DNA from: Porphyromonas cangingivalis
GTDB lineage: Bacteria; Bacteroidota; Bacteroidia; Bacteroidales; Porphyromonadaceae
Direction of reading: 5' to 3'
Assembly: GCF_900638305.1 (NCBI RefSeq)
Contig: NZ_LR134506.1
Span: 1,426,001 to 1,490,000 of the forward strand
Length of the DNA stretch: 64,000 nt
The position numbers and the translations under genes were made by a program. The notes under the pieces are model-generated. The model searched no databases. It was not told the DNA's origin and was given only the letters and a program-made list of their open reading frames with translations. Of this stretch, positions 1-9,674 are shown piece by piece (positions within the stretch are counted from its first letter, which is position 1; every line of letters begins with the position of its first letter).

Positions 1-1604
1 TCTTCTCTCAGCGACACGACACTTTCGTCGGTGTGGGCAAGGATGTATCGGGTGATGAGCGAACGGTTTTGCATATGAGCCTGCTTGAGCGGCTCGCCCT
101 CCTTGAGCCGTGCGAGCTGGACAATAAGGCCATTGGTCATGTATCTGTCGTACTCGGCTTTGTAGGCCTCGGAGCTCGGCAGTATGCCCAAGGCGACCAT
201 CTCGGGATCGGCTATGAAGTAGAGCGCATTGAGGTCAGCCCTTGCCTCCTCGATGGTGGAGTCGTAAGCCCCCAAGGCATCACCAGACACGCCCTCTTCG
301 AGACGCCCCGAACCATGCCCCAGACACTCATGCAGATCCGTGTGTACGACACTTGCAATGCTGCCATACTCATACAACCTGTGGCGGACCTCTTCTCCGA
401 GATAAAAAGCTTCGGTCGCCCCACTCCCCATGCTTGCCTCGTCAAGAGCTTGGGAGATATTGGTCAGAGTGACAGACTTAGAGCCGAAGTCGGCACGGAT
501 GCGTTCGTCATTGGGAAGATTGATACCAAGTGGTGAAGCAGGATAAGAGTCGCCTGCAAGCATGACGACATTGATCGCCGAAGCAGACACCCCTTGAATA
601 TCACCTTTCTTATGTACCTCATCAATGGGCGAACGTGCCTCAAATCTCGAAGCATGCTCCGCAATGAGTGCCGTGCGACGACTCCCTTCGGAGTCTACAA
701 GCTGGACGATTCCTTCCCAGCTACCCTTGAGTCCAAGAGGGTCGGTGTATGTTTCGATGAAACCGTTGATGAAATCTATACCCGAAGGATCATTGTGACC
801 GACCCATCGGATCGAAAACTCGTAGAAATCATCGAGGTCTCCTGTCTCGTAGTAGCGTACGAGATGGTCGATGACTGCGCGCGCCTCATCGGAGGGAGCC
901 TTGTCCGCAGCCTTACGGAGGTGTGCGACGACTTCTTGCAGTGCCTGAGCATACATCCCTGTGGTCGAGGCCGTCTCTTCGACAATACTCCCGGAGGCAT
1001 CCTTGATCAGATGACTATTGAGACCGGGAGCGATGTGATACTTATCGGCTATACTTTCGTAATAGTCATTGGCTTCCCGAGTCGTTACCCCTTGGCCGTA
1101 AAAATTGACCGAAGAGCGTTCGATAAGTGTTTCATCATCCCCATGAGCACGACGGACGGCATCAGCTTGGGGGTCAAAGATGAAGTCAATGAGGGCTTCG
1201 AGTGAAAGTCCGGCTTCGGCAAAAACACCACGAGTGTCAGCCGAGAGTCGACCGACAGCATCGGTAAAGTAAGCCTTCGAGCACTCGGGCACAAACTTAT
1301 CTTCCCCATAATGGTGGTGCACACCGGAAGCAAACCAAACCCTGTAAGCATACGTACAGAGGGCAGGATACTCGGGATGATCGGAGCCTTTCTCATTGAT
1401 GACGAGAGCATCCAAGAGATGACGTATGGGGAGGTTGAAGCGGTGATGCTGGGCAAAGATGATGTCTCGCCCTGCGAGGGCTGCTTCTGAGAGATGATAG
1501 AGGAAGAGCTTCGTGTCCAAGGGCAAGCTATCGAAGCCCTCCACACGGTAGCGCAAGACCTCAATATCTGCAAAGCGGAATGAATATGGTGTTGTAGAAG
1601 TCAT
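1..1604 (-). CDS. Dipeptidyl peptidase III (M49 family), C-terminus cut by window edge
   Basis: This frame stays open from an ATG at 1604 to the left window edge, giving 534 codons without the C-terminus. It carries the M49 zinc motif HECLGH at about residues 425-430, and EEARAD at about 451-456 supplies the third zinc ligand. Enzymes of this family are zinc peptidases that remove dipeptides from the N-terminus of short peptides; Bacteroidota members are about 650-700 residues, so roughly 80% of the gene is here. No signal peptide is visible after the N-terminus MTSTTPYSFRF, so it is probably cytosolic. This fits an asaccharolytic, peptide-using lifestyle. Other open frames in this stretch on both strands are shadows of this gene. 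Confidence 0.93.
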   Translation of the reverse strand, partial: MTSTTPYSFRFADIEVLRYRVEGFDSLPLDTKLFLYHLSEAALAGRDIIFAQHHRFNLPIRHLLDALVINEKGSDHPEYPALCTYAYRVWFASGVHHHYGEDKFVPECSKAYFTDAVGRLSADTRGVFAEAGLSLEALIDFIFDPQADAVRRAHGDDETLIERSSVNFYGQGVTTREANDYYESIADKYHIAPGLNSHLIKDASGSIVEETASTTGMYAQALQEVVAHLRKAADKAPSDEARAVIDHLVRYYETGDLDDFYEFSIRWVGHNDPSGIDFINGFIETYTDPLGLKGSWEGIVQLVDSEGSRRTALIAEHASRFEARSPIDEVHKKGDIQGVSASAINVVMLAGDSYPASPLGINLPNDERIRADFGSKSVTLTNISQALDEASMGSGATEAFYLGEEVRHRLYEYGSIASVVHTDLHECLGHGSGRLEEGVSGDALGAYDSTIEEARADLNALYFIADPEMVALGILPSSEAYKAEYDRYMTNGLIVQLARLKEGEPLKQAHMQNRSLITRYILAHTDESVVSLRE

Positions 1605-1803
1605 AAAAGTCAGAGATATTGGTATGTCCGACACGGACGATTCTGCTCGAAGACAAGCGTCAGAAGGAGCAAAAGCAAGTGACACAACCTTTTTAGATCA
1701 AGCCAAAACCCTTTCTGAAAGGGATAGATTTTGCCCAAAGAATAGGTTTCCCGAAGTCGAAACAATGTGAGTTTTAGAAAGATAAAAAAGAATGGGCTGA
1801 GAC

Positions 1804-2814
1804 TTACTCGACAGGTATAGTCTCTATACCACGTTCGTAGACTTTGAGCTCGCCCCCTTCGCCGGCATAGACAAAGACCACCTTGAGTTCGGGGTGGGTG
1901 TCAAGCACCCGGAGACTCTCCCGGAGCCCAAGAGCCATGAATGTCGTAGCCCAGGCATCAGCAAGGATACAGGTCGGAGCGATGACTGTGGCACTGAGGA
2001 TATCCTGACGTGCAGGATAGCCCGTACGGACATCTATCGTGTGGCTCACCTTTTCCCCTTCGAGATTGTGGTAGTTGCGATAGTCGCCCGAAGAAGCAAG
2101 ACCGGCCTTCTCACACATGGCGACCTTGCTCATGATCTCATTGACGGTCGAAGTGTCATCTTCGATGGGCTTGTTGATCCCTATTTGCCAGCAATCCCCA
2201 TTAGGGTTTAGTCCTTTACAGACGATTTCACCTCCGATCTCGACCATGTAGTCATTGACACCGTGAGCCTCGAGCGTGGCGGCGACAAGGTCGGTGACAT
2301 AACCCTTGGAGAGCGAAGATGGGATGATCGTCATACGAGGGTCAGACTTCTTCACACGGTGAGCGACCTCGTCCACGATGAGTTTGTCATGCCCCACGAA
2401 GGTCATGATGCTGTCGATCTCCGCCTTAGTCGCAGGTCGTGTGACACCTTTCTTCGTACCGAAGCCCCAGATGTTGAAGAGAGGTGCTCCGGTGACATCG
2501 AATGCCCCACCCGAAGCGATGTTCACTTCGCGAGCGACCTTGAGGACATCGATCATCATCTGATCGAGGGAGTCGGTCTCATTCGTGTTGATACGAGAGA
2601 CAAGAGCCGTGGAGTCGAAGGGGTTGAGCGAGGCGTTGAAGGCTGTCATCGTGGAATCAATGGCTGCCGTCAAGGGCTTATCGCTCTTGTAGATGATGTG
2701 ATAAATGGTGTGGAAGCGAGTGCCACTCTCTTTGATGTACTCGGTTTTGTGATCGCCACAAGAGATCACGACAAAAGCCAGGAGAGAGAGGACAAGAGTA
2801 TGGATAGGCTTCAT
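1804..2814 (-). CDS. apbE: ApbE-family FAD:protein FMN transferase, lipoprotein
   Basis: The 336-residue product starts with a lipoprotein signal ending in VISC (Cys19), so the mature protein should be lipid-anchored and exported. The ApbE core is clear: GGEIVCKG in the middle, then HTIDVRTGYPAR and later ADAWATTFMALG, which hold the His, Asp and Thr residues used for Mg-dependent FAD binding. ApbE attaches FMN covalently to Ser/Thr of flavoproteins such as Na+-pumping NQR or RNF subunits; no such target gene lies in the window. It starts 2 nt after the upstream glycosyltransferase stop, so the two are probably cotranscribed. Confidence 0.93.
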   Translation of the reverse strand: MKPIHTLVLSLLAFVVISCGDHKTEYIKESGTRFHTIYHIIYKSDKPLTAAIDSTMTAFNASLNPFDSTALVSRINTNETDSLDQMMIDVLKVAREVNIASGGAFDVTGAPLFNIWGFGTKKGVTRPATKAEIDSIMTFVGHDKLIVDEVAHRVKKSDPRMTIIPSSLSKGYVTDLVAATLEAHGVNDYMVEIGGEIVCKGLNPNGDCWQIGINKPIEDDTSTVNEIMSKVAMCEKAGLASSGDYRNYHNLEGEKVSHTIDVRTGYPARQDILSATVIAPTCILADAWATTFMALGLRESLRVLDTHPELKVVFVYAGEGGELKVYERGIETIPVE

Positions 2815-2816
2815 GC

Positions 2817-3797
2817 TTATATTTTCTTTCGGATGATGTAGTGATTGCGACCGGGCGACTGACGAGAAATGAGTTCGCCGATGAAGCCGGCCAAGAAAAG
2901 TTGGACCCCGAGAAGGATACCGACAAGACAGAAGTAAAAGTACGGAGTGGAGGCGACCAAGGGCGCAGGACGTCCGCTCTTGAGTGCGATGAACTTATCC
3001 ACAAGTATGACACACAGAGCTATGAAACTGACGAAAAACATCACACTACCCCACAGTCCGAAGAAGTGCATCGGTTTACGGCCGAATTTGCCCGTGAACC
3101 AGAGCACCAAGAGGTCGAGATAGCCGTTGACAAAACGACTCATCCCAAACTTCGTGGTGCCAAACTTCCTTGCCCTATGCTCGACGACCTTCTCCCCGAT
3201 ACGTGAAAACCCTGCAAGCTTAGCCATATAAGGCATAAATCGGTGCATATCGTTGTAGACTTCGACATTCTGTGTGACCTCGTGGCGATATGCCTTGAGC
3301 CCACAGTTGAAGTCATGAAGCCGTATACCGGAAAACTGTCGCACAGTGGCATTGAAGAGCTTGGTGGGCAAGGTCTTGGACAGAGGGTCATAACGCTTCT
3401 TTTTCCAGCCGGATACGAGATCGTAGCCCTCATCGACAATCATACGATAGAGCTCGGGGATCTCATCGGGAGAGTCTTGGAGGTCGGCATCCATGGTAAT
3501 GACGACACGCCCTCGGACAGCCTCGAAGCCGACATGGAGAGCCGGAGACTTGCCATAGTTGCGCCCGAAACGTATCCCTCTCACCCTATGATCTTCAGCG
3601 GCGAGCTTCTCTATCACCGTCCACGAAGCATCGGTACTCCCGTCGTCGACAAAGATGATTTCCGTCGAGAGCCCTTCACGATCCACGACACGGCAGATCC
3701 ACGAGTATAGCTCGGGGAGTGACTCTTCTTCATTGTAGAGGGGGACGACTATCGAGAGATCGAGAGTCTCGGTGTGTCTTTCGTCGGGGGTATTCAT
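2817..3797 (-). CDS. Family 2 glycosyltransferase, polyprenyl-phosphate type, membrane-anchored
   Basis: The 326-residue protein has a GT-A domain beginning LSIVVPLYNEEESLPELY, the nucleotide-binding VDDGSTD and the metal-binding DADLQDSPDEIPEL. Two hydrophobic helices near the C-terminus (about residues 240-268 and 280-310) match the DPM1/GtrB/ArnC layout. Such enzymes transfer a sugar from a nucleotide donor to a polyprenyl phosphate on the cytoplasmic side of the inner membrane; the sugar cannot be read from sequence. The gene overlaps the upstream DUF4199 gene by 4 nt and is followed after 2 nt by apbE, which makes a tight three-gene operon. Confidence 0.93.
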   Translation of the reverse strand: MNTPDERHTETLDLSIVVPLYNEEESLPELYSWICRVVDREGLSTEIIFVDDGSTDASWTVIEKLAAEDHRVRGIRFGRNYGKSPALHVGFEAVRGRVVITMDADLQDSPDEIPELYRMIVDEGYDLVSGWKKKRYDPLSKTLPTKLFNATVRQFSGIRLHDFNCGLKAYRHEVTQNVEVYNDMHRFMPYMAKLAGFSRIGEKVVEHRARKFGTTKFGMSRFVNGYLDLLVLWFTGKFGRKPMHFFGLWGSVMFFVSFIALCVILVDKFIALKSGRPAPLVASTPYFYFCLVGILLGVQLFLAGFIGELISRQSPGRNHYIIRKKI

Positions 3798-4342
3798 CTC
3801 GTTTTCTTGACAAAGAATGCAACAATGTAAATATAAACAAACCCTAAGAACATGGCTGTCGTCGCCAACTGTTTGGCCAGTTGTTTGGGAGTCATATAGA
3901 GTATCGAACGTACGATGTCAATTTCCTCGCTCGTAGCCTGCGGAGACTGTCGGATCCAGAGATCGACAAACTGCTCCATGAGCCCCATCCATTCAGGATC
4001 GGCAAGGAGGATGGAAAAGCCCACGTAGTACGCCAAAAAGTTGATGATCATCGCAAAGAGATAGGTGCCCAGCAAGAAGCCTACCGCCTCAAGATAACTC
4101 ATGACATCTCCACGGACATTTCGGCGGAAGTGCCTTGCCAAAACGACAATAAGGACGGGTATCGCCAAAAACATCCCCACATATATCAGCTGTGCAATGA
4201 TGCCGAAGTCATACAGCAACAACGATAAGAACTGCAACGACATAAATAACCCCAACACAAAGCCATAACGCATCATGTGTCGTACATAGAAGCCTATGGA
4301 TAGAGGCTTGGCATCGGGAGTTTCGTTATTGAGAAGAGACAT
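3794..4342 (-). CDS. DUF4199 family integral membrane protein
   Basis: The 182-residue protein has four predicted transmembrane segments (about residues 20-45, 50-70, 85-110 and 155-178). It matches the Bacteroidota DUF4199 family in size, helix layout and position directly before a family 2 glycosyltransferase. Function is unknown. The conserved pairing and 4-nt stop/start overlap suggest it works with the glycosyltransferase, perhaps in moving or presenting a lipid-linked sugar; that is inference. It is the first gene of its operon and starts just downstream of the terminator of the DUF1573 gene. Confidence 0.8.
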   Translation of the reverse strand: MSLLNNETPDAKPLSIGFYVRHMMRYGFVLGLFMSLQFLSLLLYDFGIIAQLIYVGMFLAIPVLIVVLARHFRRNVRGDVMSYLEAVGFLLGTYLFAMIINFLAYYVGFSILLADPEWMGLMEQFVDLWIRQSPQATSEEIDIVRSILYMTPKQLAKQLATTAMFLGFVYIYIVAFFVKKTR

Positions 4343-4377
4343 ATAATGATCTTTCTGAAAGAACAGGTAAAAACAAA

Positions 4378-4415
4378 AGAACCTCCGACCTCCACTGTCG
4401 GAGTCCGGAGGTTCT
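4378..4415 (-). terminator. Rho-independent terminator after the DUF1573 gene
   Basis: On the minus strand AGAACCTCCG pairs perfectly with CGGAGGTTCT across an 18-nt loop and is followed by TTTGTTTTT. It lies between the DUF1573 gene and the DUF4199 operon, so these are separate transcripts. Confidence 0.85.
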
Positions 4416-4457
4416 GTTATGATTCAATAGTGTCAGAGACCCTTTACCGCAGGGATC

Positions 4458-4859
4458 TTATTCTTTGACAACAGTTCCCTTGATCGTAAGGATGAATGGA
4501 CCTTCCTTACCATTGCTGTACACCGAAACGGTCTTCACGAAAGGATAGACACGACCGGCAGGGTTGTAGACCACAGTGATCTTGCCTGTCTTGCCGGGAG
4601 CGATCGGCTCGCGGTTGAACGTAGGTGTGGTACAGCCACACGAAGACATCACACGAGTAATAACGAGAGGAGCATCTCCCGTATTCTTCACTTCAAAGAC
4701 ATGAGTGACAGGACCATCAGCTTCCTTGATCGTACCGAAGTCATGCGTATGCTCGGTCACCTCGATTTTAGCCTTATTCTTATCTTGTGCATTAAGCGTG
4801 TAAGCACCCATAAGTACCACCATCGCAAGGAGTAACGTTGTAAATCTTTTCATATTCAT
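4458..4859 (-). CDS. DUF1573 periplasmic protein
   Basis: From the ATG at 4859 the product is 133 residues: a cleavable signal peptide (MNMKRFTTLLLAMVV... ending LNAQ) and a single Ig-like DUF1573 domain. Family hallmarks are HDFGTI, FEVKNTGDAPLVI, SSCGCTTP and a closing GTV. The SCGC pair of cysteines is conserved in the family; its role is unknown. An upstream in-frame start would extend the protein by 29 residues and destroy the signal peptide, so 4859 was chosen; this also leaves room for the promoter at 4944-4974. It is monocistronic, with a promoter in front and a terminator behind. Confidence 0.9.
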   Translation of the reverse strand: MNMKRFTTLLLAMVVLMGAYTLNAQDKNKAKIEVTEHTHDFGTIKEADGPVTHVFEVKNTGDAPLVITRVMSSCGCTTPTFNREPIAPGKTGKITVVYNPAGRVYPFVKTVSVYSNGKEGPFILTIKGTVVKE

Positions 4860-4943
4860 AGTTATGCTTTTTGATTCAAAATCCAATGGCACACGACAGC
4901 TATCGACCTGAAAATCTGCCAATAGACAAGTGCACCTTTCGTA

Positions 4944-4974
4944 CAAAGATACAAATAACTACCCAATTGACAAA
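4944..4974 (-). promoter_or_regulatory. Bacteroidota-type promoter for the DUF1573 gene
   Basis: Read on the minus strand, TTTG (4974-4971) is followed after exactly 19 nt by TATCTTTG (4951-4944). This is a full match to the TTTG / TAnnTTTG consensus of the primary sigma factor of Bacteroidota. It implies a leader of about 75-80 nt. Confidence 0.75.
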
Positions 4975-5006
4975 AAAAGCTCTATGCCCCAACACGGGCG
5001 GTCGGC

Positions 5007-6110
5007 TCAGACATTGAAGCGGAAGTGCATGATATCGCCATCTTGGACGACATACTCTTTGCCTTCGACTGCCATCTTGCCGGCCTCCTTGACCGCAAGC
5101 TCGGAGCCATAGTGGACGAAGTCCTCATACTTGATCACTTCGGCACGGATGAACCCCTTCTCGAAGTCTGTATGGATCACACCTGCACACTGAGGTGCCT
5201 TACTACCCTTGAGGTAAGTCCATGCTCTGACCTCTTGCACCCCTGCAGTGAAGTAAGTCTCAAGGTTGAGCAGGGCATAAGCAGCACGGATGAGACGAGA
5301 GACACCGGACTCCTTGAGTCCGATCTCTTCGAGGAACATCTGACGCTCCTCATAAGTCTCAAGTTCTGCGATCTCACTCTCAATCTTTGCGGCAACGACA
5401 AGGATGTGCGCACCCTCATCTGCGACAGCCTTACGTACGGCATCGACATGCTCATTGCCTGAGACAGCAGAGCCCTCATCGACGTTACACACATATAGGA
5501 TAGGCTTTGCAGTGAGGAGGAAGAGCTCTCGTGCGGCCTTCTTTTCGTCCGGGGTGTCAAACACGACTGTACGAGCAGACTTACCCTGTTCCAAAGCTTC
5601 CTTATAACGACTGAGGACACCGAAAAGCAATGCAGCCTGCTTGTCTCCTCCCGTCTTGGCCTGCTTCTCGACACGTTGGATGCGAGCCTCAACCGTCTCC
5701 AAGTCTTTGAGCTGTAGCTCAGTATCTATGACACTCTTATCTCTCACAGGATCGACCGATCCATCGACGTGGGTGATGTTGTCGTCCTCGAAGCAACGCA
5801 ACACGTGGATGATGGCATCGGTCTCACGGATGTTTGCCAAGAACTTATTACCAAGCCCTTCGCCACGGCTCGCCCCCTTGACAAGCCCTGCAATATCGAC
5901 GATCTCGACGGTCGTAGGGACGATGCGCTGAGGATTGACGATCTCGGCGAGCCTGTTGAGGCGTTCGTCGGGAACTGTGATGACGCCCACATTGGGCTCT
6001 ATCGTACAGAACGGGAAGTTTGCGGACTGTGCCTTAGCATTCGAAAGGCAGTTAAAAAGTGTCGACTTACCAACATTGGGAAGACCGACGATACCACATT
6101 GTAGTGCCAT
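5007..6110 (-). CDS. ychF: Ribosome-binding ATPase YchF (Obg-like)
   Basis: The 367-residue length and motifs match YchF: P-loop GLPNVGKST at residues 8-16, FPFCTIEPNVG as the switch I region, DIAGLVKGAS as the G3 region, and NVDE in place of the NKxD base-specificity motif, which is why the family prefers ATP. A coiled-coil insertion is followed by a C-terminal TGS domain ending in DGDIMHFRFNV. YchF binds ribosomes and influences translation and stress responses. The gene stands alone, with a 315-nt region in front and the DUF1573 gene behind. Confidence 0.97.
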   Translation of the reverse strand: MALQCGIVGLPNVGKSTLFNCLSNAKAQSANFPFCTIEPNVGVITVPDERLNRLAEIVNPQRIVPTTVEIVDIAGLVKGASRGEGLGNKFLANIRETDAIIHVLRCFEDDNITHVDGSVDPVRDKSVIDTELQLKDLETVEARIQRVEKQAKTGGDKQAALLFGVLSRYKEALEQGKSARTVVFDTPDEKKAARELFLLTAKPILYVCNVDEGSAVSGNEHVDAVRKAVADEGAHILVVAAKIESEIAELETYEERQMFLEEIGLKESGVSRLIRAAYALLNLETYFTAGVQEVRAWTYLKGSKAPQCAGVIHTDFEKGFIRAEVIKYEDFVHYGSELAVKEAGKMAVEGKEYVVQDGDIMHFRFNV

Positions 6111-6425
6111 ATATTATTGTCAGTGTTTTGATTATCTTATGCTGTTCTGAGACTGTCGTACCGCGCTATTTTCCTTTGCCGAACATGGGTTTTGAGAACT
6201 AAGAGGTACCATACTCCTCCCTATCTCTTGATGTCACAGCTATCTACAAAGGCTCAAAAATACGCAGTCTTACAAAAAGACTGTCAAAATAATCCCTTCG
6301 TAAGACCATGCAACGGTCTCTTTTTCAAACCGCAAAGTTACAAATTTATCCACCGACCACAAAGACCTAAAGAGTCAGTGTGTATTTTTAGAAGATCACA
6401 ACGAATGGGGACAAACCAAGTCCGC
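6111..6425. other. Intergenic region between the BACON-like lipoprotein gene and ychF
   Basis: This 315-nt gap must hold the ychF promoter, but I see no clean TTTG/TAnnTTTG pair. A small hairpin with a T-run (AGACC...GGTCT at 6303-6319, then CTTTTTC) points in the plus direction, where there is no gene. Nothing else stands out. Confidence 0.4.
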
Positions 6426-6848
6426 TCACTTGTGTATCACCTTGAGATAGGCAAAGAAATTCCCCTCTTGAAGCACCACATCATATACAACCTGATCATC
6501 CGATGTCTTCGGATTAACCTTGATGTGGAGGATGTTTCCTTGCCTCATCACTTCGCAGAAGTTGCACTTATACCCGATCTGTCTTTTGCTCTCATCCTCT
6601 ATGATAGTGAGATTGTCGTCTTTGGTCAAAGGATGCCCATTTCGAAGCAGACTCTGCACCCGCCATGCATCCGAAGCTGTCTGAAGGTCCAATGTGCCAC
6701 CCGTTTTCTCAAAGAAAACCTCCTTGACACCCAGTTTGATCGTGTCGTCCGAGCGTCCTAAATCTTGTCTATCCTCTGCTTGTTTTTTGCAAGAAAGCAT
6801 AGTGAAGGCTACGATAAAAGCCAAGAGAAGTGTTGTTAATTTGTTCAT
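6426..6848 (-). CDS. Small Cys-lipoprotein, possible BACON-like domain
   Basis: The 140-residue protein opens with a lipoprotein signal ending in MLSC (Cys20). The rest is predicted beta-rich: GGTLDLQTASDAWRVQSLL, then ITIIEDESKR-like strands and a closing VVYDVVLQEGNFFAYLKVI. The pattern of a Trp in 'DAWRV' followed by a short beta sandwich recalls the BACON domains of Bacteroidota lipoproteins, but the match is weak and the true family is not recognised. Two further Cys (in KCNFCEV) form a CxxC that might be a disulfide. It is a single gene, upstream of ychF on the same strand. Confidence 0.75.
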   Translation of the reverse strand: MNKLTTLLLAFIVAFTMLSCKKQAEDRQDLGRSDDTIKLGVKEVFFEKTGGTLDLQTASDAWRVQSLLRNGHPLTKDDNLTIIEDESKRQIGYKCNFCEVMRQGNILHIKVNPKTSDDQVVYDVVLQEGNFFAYLKVIHK

Positions 6849-6974
6849 GATTAGTTATTGCTTTTTGATTTATAGATTTTATGCTTTTCAAATCCTTGGA
6901 GGTTACAAATCTTGCATGCTATTTTCAATTAAATAACACACGGCACATAAAAATTAGTTCATAGAACCTTCGAC

Positions 6975-7035
6975 ATCAAGTCTTACGACTTAATTTCGAA
7001 AGTCGTAAGACTTGATGAAACGAGTCGTAAAACCT
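6975..7035. repeat. Dispersed intergenic palindrome element, copy A
   Basis: ATCAAGTCTTACGACTT (6975-6991) and its perfect reverse complement (7000-7016) flank an 8-nt loop, followed by GATGAAACGAGTCGTAAAACC and a T-run. The element lies in the 509-nt gap between the small lipoprotein gene and cas3, otherwise AT-rich and without a recognisable gene. It shares its AAGTYNNNNRACTT units and GATGA(A/C)A linkers with the elements at 22785, 38268, 39849, 47405 and 63933. Confidence 0.8.
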
Positions 7036-7357
7036 TTTTTGCCCATCATCACCACTTCACCATAAGAGGGACATTCAGTTGGTAATCAAGTCAAAAAAGC
7101 CACACCCCTCAAACTCACGAAAGCAGGATCAAAACATAAACCATTACGATACCTCCGAGGGCTCTGACAACCTTCCCCAAAAGTAAAGTAATGAGCATCC
7201 TTGCAGAAATCAAAATTTATCAATAAAATTGTAAGAGAATAAAAAAACACACCTTGATCTAAACCGGATCACGCATCACGCCGACGGTAAAAACATGATC
7301 AGCACGCAATAATTACTCATTTTACAAATACAATAAAGACATAGGTATTTAGCCCCC

Positions 7358-9661
7358 ATGCTGACCACAGAGCAAAATATCGCCCACATATCACCCGACC
7401 ACCGCATACAATCACTGGAAGAGCATGCGGTGAAAGTCGCTTCACTATGCCGTCAGTTCGCATCAAAGACAGGCGTCCCACAGGCGGATCAGATAGGTTT
7501 TGCTCTAGGGTTACTGCACGACTTCGGAAAGTCTTCGGAAGGATTTCAGACCTATATCATACAATCAGGACTAAAAGGAAAGCCTGCAACAAAGTCTCCA
7601 CACAGCCTCTATGGAGCCGAAGTCGGTTACCGTTATTCCTCAAGCGCAATTATAGGGAAAATACTCGCTTACTGCATCAGTGGGCACCATAGAGGGTTGT
7701 ATGATGAGGATCTGATGGCTAAAAAGATAGAATTAGAAGCCCACAAAATATCTCAGGACACTCAACGCCTGCTAGATGCGTATCCCGAGATGGCAACAGA
7801 ATTCAAGAAGGCGACCGAAGGACTCATGCTAACCCATATGTCATGGGAAGACATCCAACTCCTTGTTCGAATGCTGTTTTCGTGCCTTGTAGATGCGGAC
7901 TCTTTGGACACCGAGGCTTTTTGCAATCCAATGCAATATACAGAGCGAATTGACTCGACCATCCAAATAAACATTGAACTATGGCAGTGTCTTAAACTTC
8001 TGCTGCAAAAAAAGACAGAGACCTTCAGCCAAACAAGTGCGATAAACCAAACTAGAGCCCGCTTCTTGTCTCAATGTATAGAACACGGACAAAAGGCGTC
8101 CAAAGGAATTTACTCTCTATCCCTTCCAACAGGAGCTGGCAAGACCTTGAGTTCCATGGCTTGGGCATTGGAGTGCGCCATCAAGCACCAAGCAAGTCGG
8201 ATTATTATTGTCATTCCATTTACCTCGATTATCACCCAGACTGCAAGCGAACTAAAGAAAGTTTTTGGGGAACATATGGTCTTCGAACACCATTCTGAGG
8301 TCTCGGATCCCTCTGAAAAAGCTAAATACGAGAGTAAAAATGCGGTACTAAAAGCCCTTGCAGAAAACTGGGACGCACCGATTATCGTCACTACAAATGT
8401 CCAATTCTTCGAATCTCTATTCAGCAATAAAAGGGCTCGTTGTCGCAAGCTACACAACATCTGCAACGCAGTTGTGATATTTGATGAGGTGCAAATGTTC
8501 CCCACAAAATTTCTACACCCTATGGTGCGGAGTATTGAGAGTCTCACTCGCATGTTTGGCACACAAATATTATTGTGTACTGCGACACAACCTATTTTCA
8601 ATGAAAAAGTAAGTAATCCAACGTTCTATACCCTCAAACAGAAAGCAGAGGAGGTGATACCATTTGCTCCGGAAACTTTCTCAATTTTTAATAGAGTCGA
8701 ATATAATATAGATAGTTCGGAAACCGATATAGAGAGCTTGGCGCAAAGATTGGCTCAACATCCCTCAGTTCTTTGCATCGTTAACACACGCAAAGATGCT
8801 TTGCAACTAGCACAAGCACTGAAGCAAATCTCAACCGATAAGGAAGGAGTGCTTATACATCTATCTAGGATGATGTGTTCTGTGCACCTCAAAGAGACAA
8901 TTCAAAAAGTAAAGGTACGTCTAGCTAAAGGGCTCCCAACAAGAGTCATCAGTACCCAGCTCATCGAAGCAGGTGTGGATCTAGATTTCCCAATAGTTTA
9001 TCGAGCAAGTGCAGGCTTAGACTCTATCATCCAAGCCGGAGGACGATGCAATAGAGAAGGTAAACTCTCTACCAAGGGACAAGTGTATATCTTCCGACTC
9101 CCAAAATCATATACCCCGACAGAACTACTCCGTAGCCAACAAGCCATGGAGTTGGCCACATACGACACAGAGGGGAAAAGTATCGATCACCCAGATATCA
9201 TTTATAGCTACTTTTCCCATCTGTACGGAGCCAAGATCAACTGTGACACAAACAACATCTCAGACCTCCTATGGGATCAAAGCAAGTGTTGCAAGATAAA
9301 ACTTAATTTCGAGGAGGCTAGCAATAAATTTAAGCTTATAGATAACGGATATATAGACCTCTATGTTCCCTATACTCCGAACCCGGAATATTCAAAACTT
9401 GATGGAGAGGCACTCATTGCAGACCTGACATCCAGAGGAGCGATGAGCACTGAAGAGTTTAGACGATTACAACAATTTAAGGTTGGTCTGCGAGAAAAAG
9501 ATTTCCTCGAATTGTACACACAAGGCATTATCAAGGCTATATATATATGGGGCGAAAGCAACCCTCCCATATATGTCCTCGCATCGAAGCACAACTATTC
9601 AGAAGACTTTGGCATCTTACTTCGAAATTTCTTCATAGAGGAGCCTTTAATATTCTTATAA
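7358..9661 (+). CDS. cas3: CRISPR-associated nuclease/helicase Cas3, type I-C
   Basis: The 767-residue protein fuses an N-terminal HD nuclease (H23, then H54-D55 in LLHDFGK, then SGHHRG) with a superfamily 2 helicase: Walker A LPTGAGKTL at about 256-264, DEVQ as the Walker B box at about 375, CTATQP as motif III, and STQLIEAGVDLDFP with QAGGRCNREG as motifs V and VI. Cas3 is recruited to DNA bound by Cascade and degrades it processively. It is the first gene of a seven-gene plus-strand operon in type I-C order. No catalytic residue appears to be missing. Confidence 0.97.
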   Translation: MLTTEQNIAHISPDHRIQSLEEHAVKVASLCRQFASKTGVPQADQIGFALGLLHDFGKSSEGFQTYIIQSGLKGKPATKSPHSLYGAEVGYRYSSSAIIGKILAYCISGHHRGLYDEDLMAKKIELEAHKISQDTQRLLDAYPEMATEFKKATEGLMLTHMSWEDIQLLVRMLFSCLVDADSLDTEAFCNPMQYTERIDSTIQINIELWQCLKLLLQKKTETFSQTSAINQTRARFLSQCIEHGQKASKGIYSLSLPTGAGKTLSSMAWALECAIKHQASRIIIVIPFTSIITQTASELKKVFGEHMVFEHHSEVSDPSEKAKYESKNAVLKALAENWDAPIIVTTNVQFFESLFSNKRARCRKLHNICNAVVIFDEVQMFPTKFLHPMVRSIESLTRMFGTQILLCTATQPIFNEKVSNPTFYTLKQKAEEVIPFAPETFSIFNRVEYNIDSSETDIESLAQRLAQHPSVLCIVNTRKDALQLAQALKQISTDKEGVLIHLSRMMCSVHLKETIQKVKVRLAKGLPTRVISTQLIEAGVDLDFPIVYRASAGLDSIIQAGGRCNREGKLSTKGQVYIFRLPKSYTPTELLRSQQAMELATYDTEGKSIDHPDIIYSYFSHLYGAKINCDTNNISDLLWDQSKCCKIKLNFEEASNKFKLIDNGYIDLYVPYTPNPEYSKLDGEALIADLTSRGAMSTEEFRRLQQFKVGLREKDFLELYTQGIIKAIYIWGESNPPIYVLASKHNYSEDFGILLRNFFIEEPLIFL

Positions 9662-9674
9662 TATCATTCAAATT

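Noticed and set aside
33-1573. Several open frames on both strands (33-536 +, 594-1205 +, 1085-1573 -).
   Set aside because: They are shadows of the minus-strand dipeptidyl peptidase III frame, which runs without a stop from 1604 to the window edge and carries the HECLGH motif.
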